In this document: positions 1-11,214 of the stretch, one piece after another | Numbering within the stretch: position 1 is the stretch's first letter | Layout of the letters: every line of letters begins with the position of its first letter | Assembly (NCBI GenBank): GCA_902728285.1 | Contig: CACVBU010000050.1 | Location: forward strand, 2,795,451 to 2,859,450 | Length of the DNA: 64,000 nucleotides | Source: Clytia hemisphaerica | Taxonomy: Eukaryota > Cnidaria > Hydrozoa > Leptothecata > Clytiidae | Reading direction: 5' to 3' | The notes under the pieces: generated by a model | What the model saw: the letters and a program-made list of their open reading frames with translations, nothing else | The model's database searches: none | Told to the model about the DNA's origin: nothing | Translations under genes and position numbers: made by a program

Positions 1-54
1 TTGGATTCAATCAATTTTACCTGAAAAGAATAAAATGGCCAATTTACGGAACAC

Positions 55-205
55 TACAATTTTTGGATATTTTCTTTCTTTTTGGCTGAAAACCAGTGAA
101 AACTGCTAATTTTAAGATAAGGGGCGCCAAAATTAGAAATCACAGACGCCTTTTGGTGCCCCTTGTCTTTCAGCGTCCCTAAAAAATCGGCCGCTGTCCA
201 GTAAA
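55..205. repeat. Dispersed repeat, copy 1
   Basis: About 150 bp that aligns by eye with 10733-10876. Both copies share in the same order a tttctttttggc(t/c)gaaaac stretch, an aggggcgcc/ggtgcc segment, and a closing cggcc.ctg segment. The GGGGCGCC and GGTGCCCC parts form a weak internal inverted repeat. No coding potential or TIR was identified, so the class is unknown. Confidence 0.55.
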
Positions 206-2397
206 TACAATCCAAATTCGTTAATTGGCATGAAATATATTTGCTGAGATTCTATTTTAAATTATTTAAAACACAACACTGCAATTCAAGGCAGTGAAAT
301 AGGAAAACAGTAATAGAACCATAAAAAATACTCTAACAATCTTGTAAGAATCCAAAATCAGCCTGAAATTTCTGATGAAACAAAAATAATTTAGTTAAAC
401 TTCAATATAATTACGGACTTACAGTTTTATTCCAATCAAGCCCATTGCTTCCTCTACGTTTGGTTGACATGATCTATCAATTCCTAATATTTAACCTTTA
501 TGTATGTTTCCTTTAACAAGAAAAGAGAAATGAAACCGATCAACGTTACAAAATATAACCAAATACCTTATGACTGACTCCTTTTAGAAGGTAAAAAAGA
601 TTAATCAGCAAGAATATCTAATTATTATGATTGTGTCAGAACGTGCCATCACGGTACGATTTTAAAAGATTGAAAACGAAATTAATATGACTTAATTAAA
701 TATGATGTATAAACTTTCTGATTTGTATGTATTTTGTGGTCATTAAAGAAAAGAAGTACTTGATTTTCGACAAATCATTGATTGATTATTGACTATCAAT
801 TGGTTGAATGTTGACTATCGAATGGTTGCTTTTGATTAAAAGGACACACTAAGTAGCTATAGTTAGTTAAATTTAAGTGAATAAAAATCAAGGTATGCAA
901 AGCATCGCATAATTTTTCATTTCTTTGTTAATGTTATACTGCGAAATAATAAACACTGATGAAGCATTGACGATTACCATTTTCCCAACTTTTTAAAAAT
1001 GTCGAAAATGATTTGACTTACCAGTTGTTTGGTTTTGATATTTTTAAGTTTCTTCCTACGCTGGGCATAGATTTTTCCTAATAATTTTTGCTTGATTGTT
1101 GGATAAATTTGGTGAAAACATAATGTTGAATTAGAAAAGAATACTATTTGAGCAGGCTTTCAAAGTAAATCAGGTCATTACATGGTGTCCTTAGCTATTA
1201 TATAGAAAATTATTTTGGTAATAAAGATATGGTTAAGGAATAAATCATTCTCTAAATTTTCATCAGTGCGAATAAGTAATAAGGCAAATAGTTCGATATT
1301 ATATTGTTGTGTTGAAGTAAACAAGTTTTTACATTGCTGTGATTACGTGAATAACATAAAAATGGTTGTTTTGTTTAGTGTGATTAATTTTTTTGGTGGT
1401 AATTGTGTTGGTAAACTATCGGGGACATGTCTAACTATATGCACGTGCATCCCTAAACAGTAAAAGAATAATGAAAGTAAACTAGAAAGGCACGGCTTAC
1501 AAAGGATTCCTTGTCCTTTATTTGCCTCCTATTTCACTATGAATTAAGTCACACCGTTGCTCAGTACTCATTTTACTTTTTTGTTTCTTAGCCTGTAGGT
1601 CTACGTCAGCTTTACTGCCAATATAATATAGAATTTTATACAGTGTATAATTTTGTTTATAGAACCTGAGCTGCTTTACTAAAAGGATTCAGTGTTTTCC
1701 AAGAAATTAAGTCGAGGAATCCGAAAAGGTCCTATCTGAAAAATCTGAAAGTGAATGACCACTTAAATCTTCTTTTATTTTCGATCAAATTATTTACAAT
1801 AAGGGATTCTTTCACTCCTATATTTCCTCCTGGTTAAGGGTGACATAATCAAACAGGGTAGCTGCACAGTGTGTTATTGTTTGATAACATTTTCTGGTCA
1901 ATTCAAAAAGTATGATCAAAACAACCTGACTTACAAAATTGTAATTTCAAAAAAACCTAATAAAAGTAATGTCATGCATAAATCAATTGCATAATGATTT
2001 CTCTGATATTGCCTTTTAGCAACTTCTGAGTGGTAACTTCACCAAAATCATTTGTGTGATTTGAAAATAGTTGACCAAGAGAACAATCATTATTTCATGG
2101 AACTTGGTTAAATACACATTCTGTTTAATTGATATTTTACAGCTTTTGATGGTCTGGGATTAGGAGCTGATGATCATTACCCAGAGCGTATAAAAGTTAC
2201 CTCAAACATAGGTAAATAATCCTTATATATATGTAAGGAAAACTAGACTCAAACCTTGAAAAATCATAAACATTTCCAAACCATTTTTACTTTCTAACTG
2301 ACAAACCATTTATTATACTTCCCAACAGTTTCAACAAGATACTACCTTCTGAAGCTGTCTTTGAATGTAAATAAGAGATATACTTTTCTATTTCTAT
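206..2397. other. Non-coding AT-rich interval
   Basis: No gene, RNA or organised repeat recognised. The longest open frame (82 codons near 1215-1463) begins with TTG, not ATG, has no recognisable motif and is treated as chance. Confidence 0.5.
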
Positions 2398-2622
2398 TTG
2401 GTTGAGTTGCAGGAGGCTTTAAGGCCTATTTTCGCAACTATAGACACTTTCAATGAGCGCCCGTCAGCACCTTGGACTGACTACCCAATTCCCCTCACAT
2501 GGCATGGGTTAACCCGGGGGAAGGTTCATTCACTTGCCAAGTAAACCCCAGCGAGTGGGAATCGAACCTCAGTCGCCTGTGTAACAACCAAGGTCAATGA
2601 CCACTATACCACAGCTCCTTAA
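2398..2622 (-). mobile_element. tRNA-derived SINE, copy 1
   Basis: Read on the minus strand, the 5' end looks like a tRNA. A perfect pol III A box (TGGTATAGTGG, 2601-2611) is followed about 32 bp later by a perfect B box (GGTTCGATTCC, 2558-2568). After this head comes a body of about 150 bp shared with 3015-3232, including ctcacatggcatgggtt in + orientation. The 3' end on the minus strand is A-rich (2385-2400), as expected for LINE-mobilised SINEs. Internal boxes of this kind drive pol III transcription of SINEs. The head is too diverged to name the parental tRNA. Confidence 0.8.
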
Positions 2623-3014
2623 ACAAGAGAAGGAAAGGAAAATTGTATCCAAGTTAATAATTCCTATTGTATGTATCCAATTATATGAATTAAATTGGTT
2701 GCTGCCATTTGTTTTAGTAACAGCCAAGAAGATGATGTGCACCAAAAATAAATTTTAAAAAAATGATCAAAATCAAATGCCGGATGTGGGACGGATTGAT
2801 GAACGACAAACAACTATGATTATGCATTTAAGTCCAATCAAGGCCATCCAATTAATCAATTTTAAAAAAGAGGGAAAAACTTTTGATTCATCTGAAAAAA
2901 GCATTTGTATTGTATCTATATTGACCATTTTAATGGACCTTTTCTAGCATCATGGTGTTGGCTGGATTACATAAATTTCAGGATTTAGTCAAATGTTTTC
3001 CTTTTTTTTTCCTT

Positions 3015-3232
3015 TTTGGTTTAGTTACAGGAGGCTATTCAGCCTATTCTTGTAACTGTGTTAACACGATTAAGCATCCTGTCAGCAACCCTGGACTGAC
3101 TACTCAATTGCCCTCACATGGCATGGGTTGACCTGGCTGAAGGTTCGTTCATATGCCGTTATGAGTGGGAATCAAACTTTGGTCTCCCGTACAGGAATCA
3201 AGGTTGATGAGCACTGTACCCCGGCGCCTTTT
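3015..3232 (-). mobile_element. tRNA-derived SINE, copy 2 (decayed)
   Basis: Second copy of the 2398-2622 element in the same orientation, collinear along its length. The promoter boxes are degraded: the B box reads AGTTTGATTCC (3168-3178) and the A box region has lost several consensus bases. The minus-strand 3' end abuts a poly-A-like tract (poly-T on +, 3001-3016). It is probably transcriptionally dead. Confidence 0.7.
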
Positions 3233-3439
3233 TAATAAGATAGGACAAAGGTTGTCAATATAAACATCAATTAAAGTTTATCAGAATTATAAATTGCTAA
3301 TTACATCACATAGTAGTTGGTATATTTCACATTCATGAATCAGAATTTTTTGTTGTACTGTTGTCAAAAAAAGTAACCAGGCAATGTCAATGAAACTGTA
3401 TACCATTAACTAATAGAACTTTATGGAATGTAATTGAAA

Positions 3440-3668
3440 GATACCATGAAAGTGGGTAACTTGCATCATTGGAGGCTAACATGCATAGCCCTCAAATGAC
3501 TGACCAATCAAAGCAGCAAAATTTCAAAACAAATGAATTACGCAGCTCAGCTCGCAGCTCTACTCTACCATTTTTGTTTTGATTTAACTTTGTATTTTAA
3601 GGACCAGCCAGGTCATTTGAGGGCTATGCATGTTAGCCTCCACTGATGCAAGTTACCCGACTTCACAG
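3440..3668. mobile_element. Palindromic MITE, copy 1
   Basis: Terminal inverted repeats of about 50 bp: gggtaacttgcatcattgga and its continuation at 3454-3505 are matched in reverse complement at 3611-3658. The outer ends also match loosely (left ataccatgaaagt, right reverse complement ctactgtgaagtc). The unique core of about 100 bp is shared with 11997-12198 in the opposite orientation. There is no ORF. No clear target-site duplication was seen, so the superfamily is unassigned. Confidence 0.7.
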
Positions 3669-3822
3669 TAGGTGTTCATTTCAATCTAGCTAACTGTATT
3701 TTTATACAACTTTAGGCCTGTAGGTAGGCCCATTTTCGCCACATAATTACCAAACCAAATTGAAGAGTAATTGAACCAAGAAATTCTGGTAAAGTTCCAT
3801 TGGGCTGTTGCAGAAAAAAAGC

Positions 3823-4050
3823 ATATTATCCCCTAGTGGATGACACAAATTTTAAAAATCACATTTGTTAAGTAACTTCAGCCAACTTTTAAGCAAAAGA
3901 TATCAGAATTCCATAAATTTCACCCAATTTTGTGGCCGAAGTATCGGAATTCCATGAATTTTTAGGAATTTTTGGGATTTTACAACAGAAATTCTGCAAC
4001 TTTTTCTAAACTTTTTGCTAAGGAAATTCCATGCCCACTAGAGGATAATA
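3823..4050. mobile_element. Small TIR element
   Basis: Short inverted repeats (attatcccctagtgg at about 3827; ccactagaggataat at about 4036) bound roughly 225 bp of AT-rich DNA containing two copies of a cggaattccat-like motif. No coding sequence. The target-site duplication is uncertain. It could also be two chance inverted words, hence the low confidence. Confidence 0.4.
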
Positions 4051-4778
4051 AACTAAAACTGGAACAGCACATTACTCTTCGATAGTAATCTGATAACAGT
4101 TCGATTGGTTCGATATTTATTCAATCAGATTCAATCGCAGTTCGATGTGCTTGATTTTGATCACCTGAAATCCAGATTATATGATTGTTTTCTGCCCTAC
4201 ATGTTGAAGCATGAGGCTTTCAGCGGCACCTCTGATCACGCAATCACATCAATTACAATTAATTTTTAATATCCTAACTGTAATACAACTTAATCGAATT
4301 AATCAAGAGGTTTTTGCGGTAAAGTTCGATAGGTTCCATCCGTCGTTCCCAAGCGTCGTTCCCAAGCGTTCAAAAGAATTTGATGGTCTAATTACAAAAA
4401 TCAGTTCAATAAGGTTCAAATGACATCACCTGGAAGTAAATAAAGGTGAACAATATAAAATACAGTCAATATTCCAACCCCACCCTGGCCGATCAAACCA
4501 CTCAGACATCTGATGCTGACCAATCAATATTGCATCATTCAGAAATGAAATTTAATTACAACTAAAATATGTTCAAGTGAAATCACAGCAGAGCATTTGA
4601 AAGAGCAGTGATGTGACTTGACTAGTGATTCAACTGGTGCCATTTTTTTATTCATTTAACAAGGAGGTTAGACATCACACCTGACACTCTGGCTATCAAA
4701 ATGCAAAAACAATTGTCTAAATTTCATGTTTCATTAAAATCAATCCTTTTATTTTAGGTGGGGAACATTAGAAAGTAC

Positions 4779-5547
4779 GACTCTGCCGACGCACCCAATA
4801 GTCGGGTGCTCGAAGTAAGAAACTTTTACACCCAACAGTTGGGTGTTCATTGTCGGGTGGTTAATATTGGACGCTTTAATAGCACCCAACAAATGGCCAG
4901 ACAATCTCAATCGAACGGAATCGACGATCGAACCAGTCGAACCAAATGGAACGCAATCGACCGATTGAAATTCGATTGTCGAACGCAATCGAATCTCAAT
5001 CGAATATTACCGCAATTTTCAGATTAGATTGATATTGGATTGCGTTCGATTGATGTTCGATTGCGTTCGATTGAGATCGTCTAGAGTTGATAGTCTATTT
5101 TATGCTGCCATCTTTGTTTTGACGGTTAGAAAGCAGTATGGTCCGATGAACAATACGCTTCCGAACCGGGCGACGTTTCCCGACAACAACAATCGAACCA
5201 GTCGAACAACAATCGAACCAATAGAATATTATCCATAATTTTGACGTTCGATTGAGATTTGATTGCGTTCGACAATCGAATTTCAATCGGTCAATTGCGT
5301 TCCATTTGGTTCGACTGGTTCGATCGTCGATGCCGTTCGATTCGATTGAGATCGTCTGGAAATGGACGGCGACGTGGACAACACGGGCAAACTACTGTAT
5401 AAAAGTATAGCAGGTGGATGGAAAACAGCAAAAGTTTCTGTCAAACGCCTATGGAGCGATGTCGGGTGTTTTTGAAAATTTAGAAATTCTAGCACCCCAC
5501 AAAACACCGACAGCAGCACCCGACTGTCGGGTGTGCGTCGGCAGACC
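4779..5547. mobile_element. Foldback-like element rich in TCGATTG
   Basis: Outer inverted ends (ctgccgacgcaccc at 4783-4796; gtgtgcgtcggcag at 5531-5544) and inner arms of about 100 bp (4905-5004 against 5245-5360) are near-perfect reverse complements made of repeated ATCGAAC/TTCGATTG words. The two arms flank a central segment (5098-5184) that is also present at 25229-25316. Open frames on both strands are a by-product of the palindrome. A diverged partial copy of one arm lies at 13174-13290. Confidence 0.7.
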
Positions 5548-5556
5548 AGAATGTCG

Positions 5557-6229
5557 TTAGAAATTCAACATTCAGGTGGGAATTTCTCGAGAGTGGACCT
5601 GAATTTTTAGGTGGGACCTTGATAACCAATCCCCCATTGCACACTATGGCCCCTTACAGACAATCAAAGATTTACAGATAGCTGCTTTGACTAGTAATTT
5701 TCATTCTAAAAGAAGAAATTTTTAAACAGAAAGAAACGTACCTTCCAGTCGGGTTCAACTGATCTTGTTAAGGGCATTTGTATTGGATATTAGTACTGTG
5801 AGTGCCGACTGAGCAGTCTGGTTTGTTCACGGGATATGCGGAACGACAAGGACACACCTATTTAAATCTGATTGGCTATTTCTCCGAGTGCGGAATAGAT
5901 CATTTCTCTAACTGTTGGTCTATGAATTTGGGCGATCGCTTTACCGCCTTGGCGGAATAAACACACGACCATAATAAGTAAATTCAACAGGGCAGCGGAG
6001 TAGCAATTAGTTTCAACTGGGAGTCCTCTCTTCTGTGCCAAGCACTGGCAGTGTTAAATTAGAAATGACGGGAACCAAACAATCTTTTGCGATTTGCCTT
6101 ATCAAACACGTCCAAGTCCAAAAAAGCACAATTCAATTGCAATTGCATCCAGTCTTTATCAAATTTAGACAGTAGCTGTATTTTTGTAAACTTTATCAAA
6201 TTCCAATAACATTATAACACTGTAACGTG
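5557..6229. other. Non-coding interval
   Basis: No gene, RNA or organised repeat recognised between the foldback element and the minisatellite. Confidence 0.4.
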
Positions 6230-6485
6230 CTAAAGCACTGGGCTCAACTTCAGTGTACGTGTGAAAGTGGAAGGCCCAATTGTAAACACTTTTTTAAAAC
6301 AGGGTGATGGGCTCTCATGATAATAGAAGACCGTTGCAAACCCAGGGTGATAGGCGCTCGTGATTAAGGTAGGTCCAATTATTGTAAACCCAGGGTGACG
6401 GTTACTCGGGATAAGAGAAACTTCGTTGTAAACCCAGGGTGATAAGCGCTCGAGATTAAGGAAGGTCAAATTGTAAACCCAGGGT
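6230..6485. repeat. Minisatellite, left part
   Basis: Four units of about 60-65 bp with the core aaacccagggtgat followed by a variable (g/t)(g/a)ctcg(g/t)gat(a/t)a stretch. The fourth unit is interrupted after cccagggt by the LINE at 6486-9256; the array continues at 9257. Confidence 0.75.
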
Positions 6486-6643
6486 AATTTTTTTATTTTT
6501 TTATTTTTTTATTTATTCTTTATTTAAAGTTGGGTAAAAACCTGCTAGAAAATACAAAAGTAAATTCTAATTAAGTCCAACTGTCGTAAAAATATTATAT
6601 AAAAGCTATTAAAATAAAATCCTAAGAAAAAGAAAACGAAAAA

Positions 6644-6886
6644 CTATTTACAATTTTTGCATGTGCATTTGGAAAGTATATCGCTTTCGTTTAGAGCTTT
6701 AAGAAAAGTGTTAAGATCATCGTTTGATTTAACGGAAGATGGTAGTTTATTCCAAGAAGATACAGCTCTAAAGTCAAACGTATTGATTCCAAAAGCACTG
6801 TTATATTTTTTATATGATGGCAAGATTAGAGTATGACCGGAACGAAGTGTATAACGAGATTGCAAGGTTGTGAATATACCATGCAT
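6644..6886 (-). pseudogene. LINE ORF2 C-terminal fragment
   Basis: Eighty-codon frame giving the domain found at the end of CR1/Jockey-type ORF2 proteins: a YxLRSG motif, then FGINTFDFRAVSSWNKLP, ending with CTCKNCK. The terminal cysteine cluster recalls the end of the LINE at 45.2 kb. It is separated from the RT portion by frameshifts. It belongs to the element at 6486-9256. Confidence 0.75.
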
Positions 6887-7050
6887 AATACGCAGCCCAA
6901 GGCCATGCGTAGATTTAAAAACTTCAGTTGTGAGGAGTTTAAGATTTTGTGCATGAATATCTACAGAGTTGCAATCAGTTAATAAGGTACCATAGTTCGA
7001 GATTGATTAATTTTTCAGAGCACAAAGTGCTCTGTGATGGCATTTCTCAA

Positions 7051-8252
7051 TCAGGCTATTTCCCCCCTTTCCACAGAACATCCAAACAAGTGGGCAATAA
7101 TTAAAGGGTGAAAGAATATAAGAGTTAACGAGAAGTTTTGCTTTGTCTTCCGATAAGAAATTCTTACCCTTCTTATGCCCGGAGTTTTTGGTTTGATTTT
7201 TTTACATAACTCGGTGATATGAGGAATGAATGACAGTCTGCTGTCAATTTTTATGCCCAAAAGCTTAACAACATCAACACTTTTGATGTTATTTTTTTCT
7301 ATCGGAAGAGAAAGATTTTTGTTGAAGGTGCCGGGATATATTAGTTGAAATTTTGAGGGGTTTGCAACCATTGAGTTATGCTTAAACCAATCAAGAACTA
7401 TGCGTAGTTGACGCAAAAGTTTTAGATTGGCATCGTCTATGCTGGGGCCAGACGATGATAAAGTATTATAATATAAAATAAGTCATTAATGAAAATATTA
7501 AACAACAAAGGACCTAGAATAGAGCCTTGAGGTACCCCAAGCAGGATATCAAGCCATGAGCTTAGATGTGACGCTATACGAACTCTATGCTTTCGATTGC
7601 TGAGATAACCGTGCATTAGTCTAACAGCACTCTCACTGAGTCCGTAAGCAGAGAGTTTTGCAAGAAGTAGATTATGAGGCAAGCAATCAAAGGCTTTCGA
7701 CAAGTCAATCAAGACCGCTCCCACTTTTAAATTGTTTGCTATAGCACTTTGCCATTGTCTGATCATATTTAAAATGGCATGTTGAGTGCTGTGGCCTTTT
7801 CTGAAACCACAAAGAAGTTTAGAAAATTGAGGCTCGAAATGAACGTTGAGTTGATTTACAATCAAGCGTTCAAATATTTTTGATACAACTGGGAGTAAAC
7901 TTATTGGTCTATAATTGGCTTTATCCGTCAAACAGCCTTTTTTAAAACTAGGAATAATGTCAGCAAGCTTAAGTCGATCAGGAAAAGTTCCAGATTCCAC
8001 GCAATTGTTAAAGCACGTGGACAAGAATGGTACACAGGTATTTGCAGCAATCTTAAGCATACGAGTCGGTATTGTCCTGCTTACAGATTTAGAATTGTTT
8101 AAGCTCAAAATGACCTTGAGAACTTCAGTCTCTTCAACCTTAGTGAAATCAAAATTTTTATAATCTCTATATTTGATAATTTTCGGAGATAATTTCGTGG
8201 ACTTGGTCTTAAGCACTGCATAAATTAGCCGATGGAAATCACTAAGCCCCAT
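7051..8252 (-). pseudogene. LINE reverse transcriptase, broken
   Basis: Reverse transcriptase of the LINE. From the N-terminus it shows the TFPDRLKLADIIPSFKKG stretch, then NYRPISLLPVVSKIFERL, the palm motif IDLSKAFDCLPHNLL (catalytic Asp present) and GVPQGSILGPLLFNIFINDL. The frame breaks at about 7440-7490 just before the second catalytic block. In the continuing frame the usual (F/Y)ADD reads as SIDD, so a residue has been lost as well as the frame. The segment at 7051-7416 continues as thumb. The linker that normally precedes the RT is shortened compared with the copy at 45.3 kb, consistent with an internal deletion. It cannot make active enzyme. Confidence 0.85.
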
Positions 8253-8269
8253 TTCTACCGTGCCTCAAT

Positions 8270-8883
8270 TTTTAGAAAGATTTTTGGAATTTGTTAGGAT
8301 TAGATCTATACACGTTCCTTTTTCAGATTTAAAACAGGTTTTTGTTTTGATGACATTCGACATGTCATTCAGTTCAAGGAAACGTGCCATTTTAGGATCG
8401 GTAGGTTAGAGGTTAAAATCTCCAATGACTATGATGTTATTATAGTCTACTTCATAGAAGTGTATAGCGTTAGACAAAGTATCAAAAAATATCCTTCCTA
8501 AGCCTAAGTTCTACTGGGAGAATATGTAAAGCAGGGTCTAAATTGAATTTTGTCAAGTGACGTGTAGGAATGTCACTTTTCACATAAGTCAGAAGTCCCC
8601 CACTGTTCGATGTACAGTCTAGACGAAAAGGGGGGAAATGATAGCCCTGTATTTTAAAATCAGCGCAAGGAAAAGATTCATCGAGTTTCGATTCTGCTAT
8701 AGTAATAATATCAAATGTTTTGTCAATGAACGTTCGAAGATTGGAGATTTTGTTTCTAATAGAATTAATGTTCAAATATGAAATTATAATATTACTCGGA
8801 TTTCTAGTTCTCAAATTTTGTACAGATTTCAAACCATATACATCAAAACCATGAACAGGAGGTTCAAAATTTCCAACAAGCAT
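8270..8883 (-). pseudogene. LINE endonuclease domain, broken
   Basis: Exonuclease-endonuclease-phosphatase type nicking domain of the LINE. Visible motifs: YLNINSIRNK, a DIITIAESKLDESFP stretch with the catalytic Glu, GGLLTYVKSD, and, past a frame break near 8482, VIGDFN followed by an in-frame stop and then GTCIDLILTN. Such domains nick target DNA for target-primed reverse transcription. The ATG-initiated frame covers only 8482-8883. Confidence 0.8.
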
Positions 8884-8942
8884 TTAGCATTTCCATTCCG
8901 GTCAACCTCTAATTCTCAAACAATATTCAGCCACAAAGGTTT

Positions 8943-9253
8943 TCAAATTTTGTGCAAACTGCAAATTCCAGTTCCATTCAAATGAAGTTTCTTTTTCGAC
9001 AGCATTTTACGGGAGATGTTTTCATGGCCAATTAAGTATAAATTATATTTCTCAGCAAAGCTTTCTAAAATATCATTCACATTTTTAACTTTTTTTGACA
9101 TCCCCGGTTTATCGTCACGATTTACAACTTCGAATCTTTTCCAAATTTGCTTCTGTATCGCATCCAGAAGTAATATCATTTGTTCCCACGTGTAAAATAA
9201 GATGATTTGGTTGCTTTTTTATCAAAACGAGTCGAAGGTAACTAATCATATCT
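8943..9253 (-). pseudogene. LINE ORF1 SGNH-hydrolase-like remnant
   Basis: Two overlapping frames on the minus strand carry the HLILHVGTNDIT motif (a G-x-N-D block of SGNH/GDSL hydrolases) near 9175-9210 and then NLYLIGHENISRKML with KLHLNGTG near the end, the block that usually holds the catalytic His region in LINE ORF1 esterase domains. A frameshift near 9120-9180 separates them. The 5' part of the domain is absent because the LINE is truncated here. Assignment rests on these two motifs only. Confidence 0.6.
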
Positions 9254-9256
9254 TGC

Positions 9257-9450
9257 GATGGTTACTCGGGATAAGATGTAAGCCCAGAGTGATGGATACT
9301 CAGGATAAGGTAGCTAAATTGCAAACGCGGGGTGAAAAAAAACTTCTTTGATGGGCACTCAGGAAAGGGAAGGTTCAATTATAAAACCCAGAGCGATGAG
9401 TACTCAGAAGGATTAGAGAAAGCTCAGTCGTAGGTAAATTTAGAATAAAG
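9257..9450. repeat. Minisatellite, right part
   Basis: Continuation of the array at 6230-6485, with about four more diverged units (gatggttactcgggataag, gatggatactcaggataag, gatgggcactcagg, gatgagtactcag). It begins exactly where the left part stops in the unit, which marks the LINE insertion point. Confidence 0.7.
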
Positions 9451-9451
9451 A

Positions 9452-10732
9452 ATTTTTTCCGTGTGTAGAGCAACCTTTTATTTGGCACCTAGATAAATTG
9501 ACGTCAAATATTTTTCAACATGATTGAAAATTTCTATTTTTTTTTTTAGCATTTAAAAAATAATTTACCGTAAATTATTTTGACTTTTATGACGTTAAAT
9601 AGGCGCAAAATCCGGGTAAATGGGGTAACTCCCCGAAAAAAAGCGAAATTAAAAAAATTGAAAAAACTTCCTCTATATTTTAACATAAGGAGGGCGTGTG
9701 CCAAATTTCAGCTCCTTAAACCAATTATTCCGCTCTCTACGCTGCCCCAAAGTTTGTGGACAAACAAACTCACAAACTCTCAAACAAACATTCTGAGATT
9801 CTAGCTCAACTGAAGTTGAGAACCATCAATCCCCCCTAGAGGCAAACAAGAAAAATATGTTTTTATTGCAAAAACTAATAAAATCTAAGAAAAGTTTGAA
9901 AATCTCTCATGGATCAAAACACTACACTCAACATAATCTCAGCAAAAGCTGAAACATCATCACAACCCATATACCGTATACTGTATATCTTTTTTAAAAG
10001 CAGCAAGAAAAAGATATAAAAAGTATCAGAAAGTTCAACATAAACAAAGACTTGAGCAAACGGCTTTAAACCTTCAAAAGATGTAGAAAAAGAATCCCCT
10101 TGATGAAAATCATCTGTTTGATTTGCCGAGTTAAAAAAATAAATGACAAAAACTGAAGCTTGCAACATATTTACACTGGAAATACTTTGGTACAACACTG
10201 ACTTATCACATCTGACTTATCGCTTGAGCCGCCATCTTGAAACACCACATTATGATCTGTAAAAACAACGCACGCTAAAAGTACGCAAAAAGTTAACCGA
10301 ATTTTACCTATTTGAATGCTCAGCTTAGGCTGACCAATTATGAGAGCGTAAAGCTGGGTGTCCACTGGAAAAAATAAGTTCATCGCGAATTTGTTTGTTG
10401 CTACAAATATATCCAGATGTCTGGAATTAAATACCTATTGTTTTATTTGCAATAGGGCGAAAAAAAATAAGCGATAAAAAATGAAAACGTTTCATTCTAC
10501 ATCGCTTATTATTTTTTACTTCGTCTTAAAAAAGAACATAGATTTACAGAATATTGCACTTAAACACAAGCAGTCCTCCCTAGGGGAAGCAAACATAGTT
10601 GAACAGAGACTAATAGCGTGGTCGACTAAAGTTTAAGCAAACTGGGGAGGCCATTTGAGAATATTTTGATTTTAGCGCCCTCTATGAAAGGTATACTGTA
10701 TATCTTTTTTAAAATTAGGCGAGCGAAGCGAG
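9452..10732. other. Non-coding interval with short repeats
   Basis: No gene recognised. It holds a perfect 24-bp direct repeat (gtatactgtatatctttttt plus aaaa) at 9976-9999 and 10691-10714. It also holds a hairpin-like inverted repeat at 10460-10520 (aaaataagcgat against atcgcttattatttt, with aaaatgaaaacgtttcatt between). Open frames here are short and featureless. Confidence 0.5.
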
Positions 10733-10876
10733 CATAAAGATTTTGGGGTATTCTTCTCTTTTTGGCCGAAAACTGGCTTATCTAAGGGATAAAAGAGCAA
10801 AGGGGTGCCGAAATCAGTGGCAACTTTTTGCGCCCTTTGTATCTCGGCGCCCCCAAAAATAGCGGCCACTGGGGGG
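10733..10876. repeat. Dispersed repeat, copy 2
   Basis: Aligns with 55-205 in the same orientation (tctctttttggccgaaaact, then aaaggggtgccgaaatcagt, then tcggcgcccccaaaaatagc). It lies just after a gagcgaagcgagc palindrome-like word (about 10720-10735). Class unknown. Confidence 0.55.
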
Positions 10877-11214
10877 AAGCACTGCCCTCTGCCACCACGC
10901 TACTAGCAGAGATATGGCATATCAATGATCATACCAGTTCTTCGAAAAACTTAGACCTTTCTCCTATATCCAAATCTAAACTCAAAGATCATATTCGTAG
11001 TTACATTTTAACAGCCATGGCAGAAAAGTGAATCAATTATTTTTATCTTCATAAACACAATTATAGATTTGTGAAAACTAGCTAAAATCAATGCGATTAC
11101 CCCTCTGATATGACGCGCCATATGTTGCAAATTTCATAATGTCGCGAAGCCGGATTTTTCATTGAAATGTGATGTAACAAAGTGGAAAAATGAAAAAAAA
11201 AAAACAGGAAAAAA

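Larger units (their letters stand above)
6486..9256 (-). mobile_element. LINE (CR1/Jockey-like), 5'-truncated
   Basis: Minus-strand non-LTR retrotransposon. In order on the minus strand: a remnant of an ORF1 SGNH-type domain (9253-8943), an apurinic-like endonuclease domain (about 8883-8270), reverse transcriptase (8252-7051), a C-terminal domain ending in a CxCxxC-like motif (6886-6644), and an A-rich tail with AATAAA-like units (poly-T on +, 6487-6530). The 5' end is truncated inside ORF1 at about 9256. It sits inside a minisatellite that resumes in phase beyond it. Several frameshifts and stops make it inactive. Confidence 0.85.

Noticed and set aside
4749-5519. Five short frames over the TCGATTG region
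   Set aside because: They mirror each other on the two strands because the DNA is palindromic. The peptides are composition artefacts.
10828-11031. Plus-strand frame ending KLKDHIRSYILTAMAEK, considered as a LINE C-terminus
   Set aside because: No other LINE motif upstream or A-rich tail downstream, and its first part lies in a dispersed non-coding repeat.
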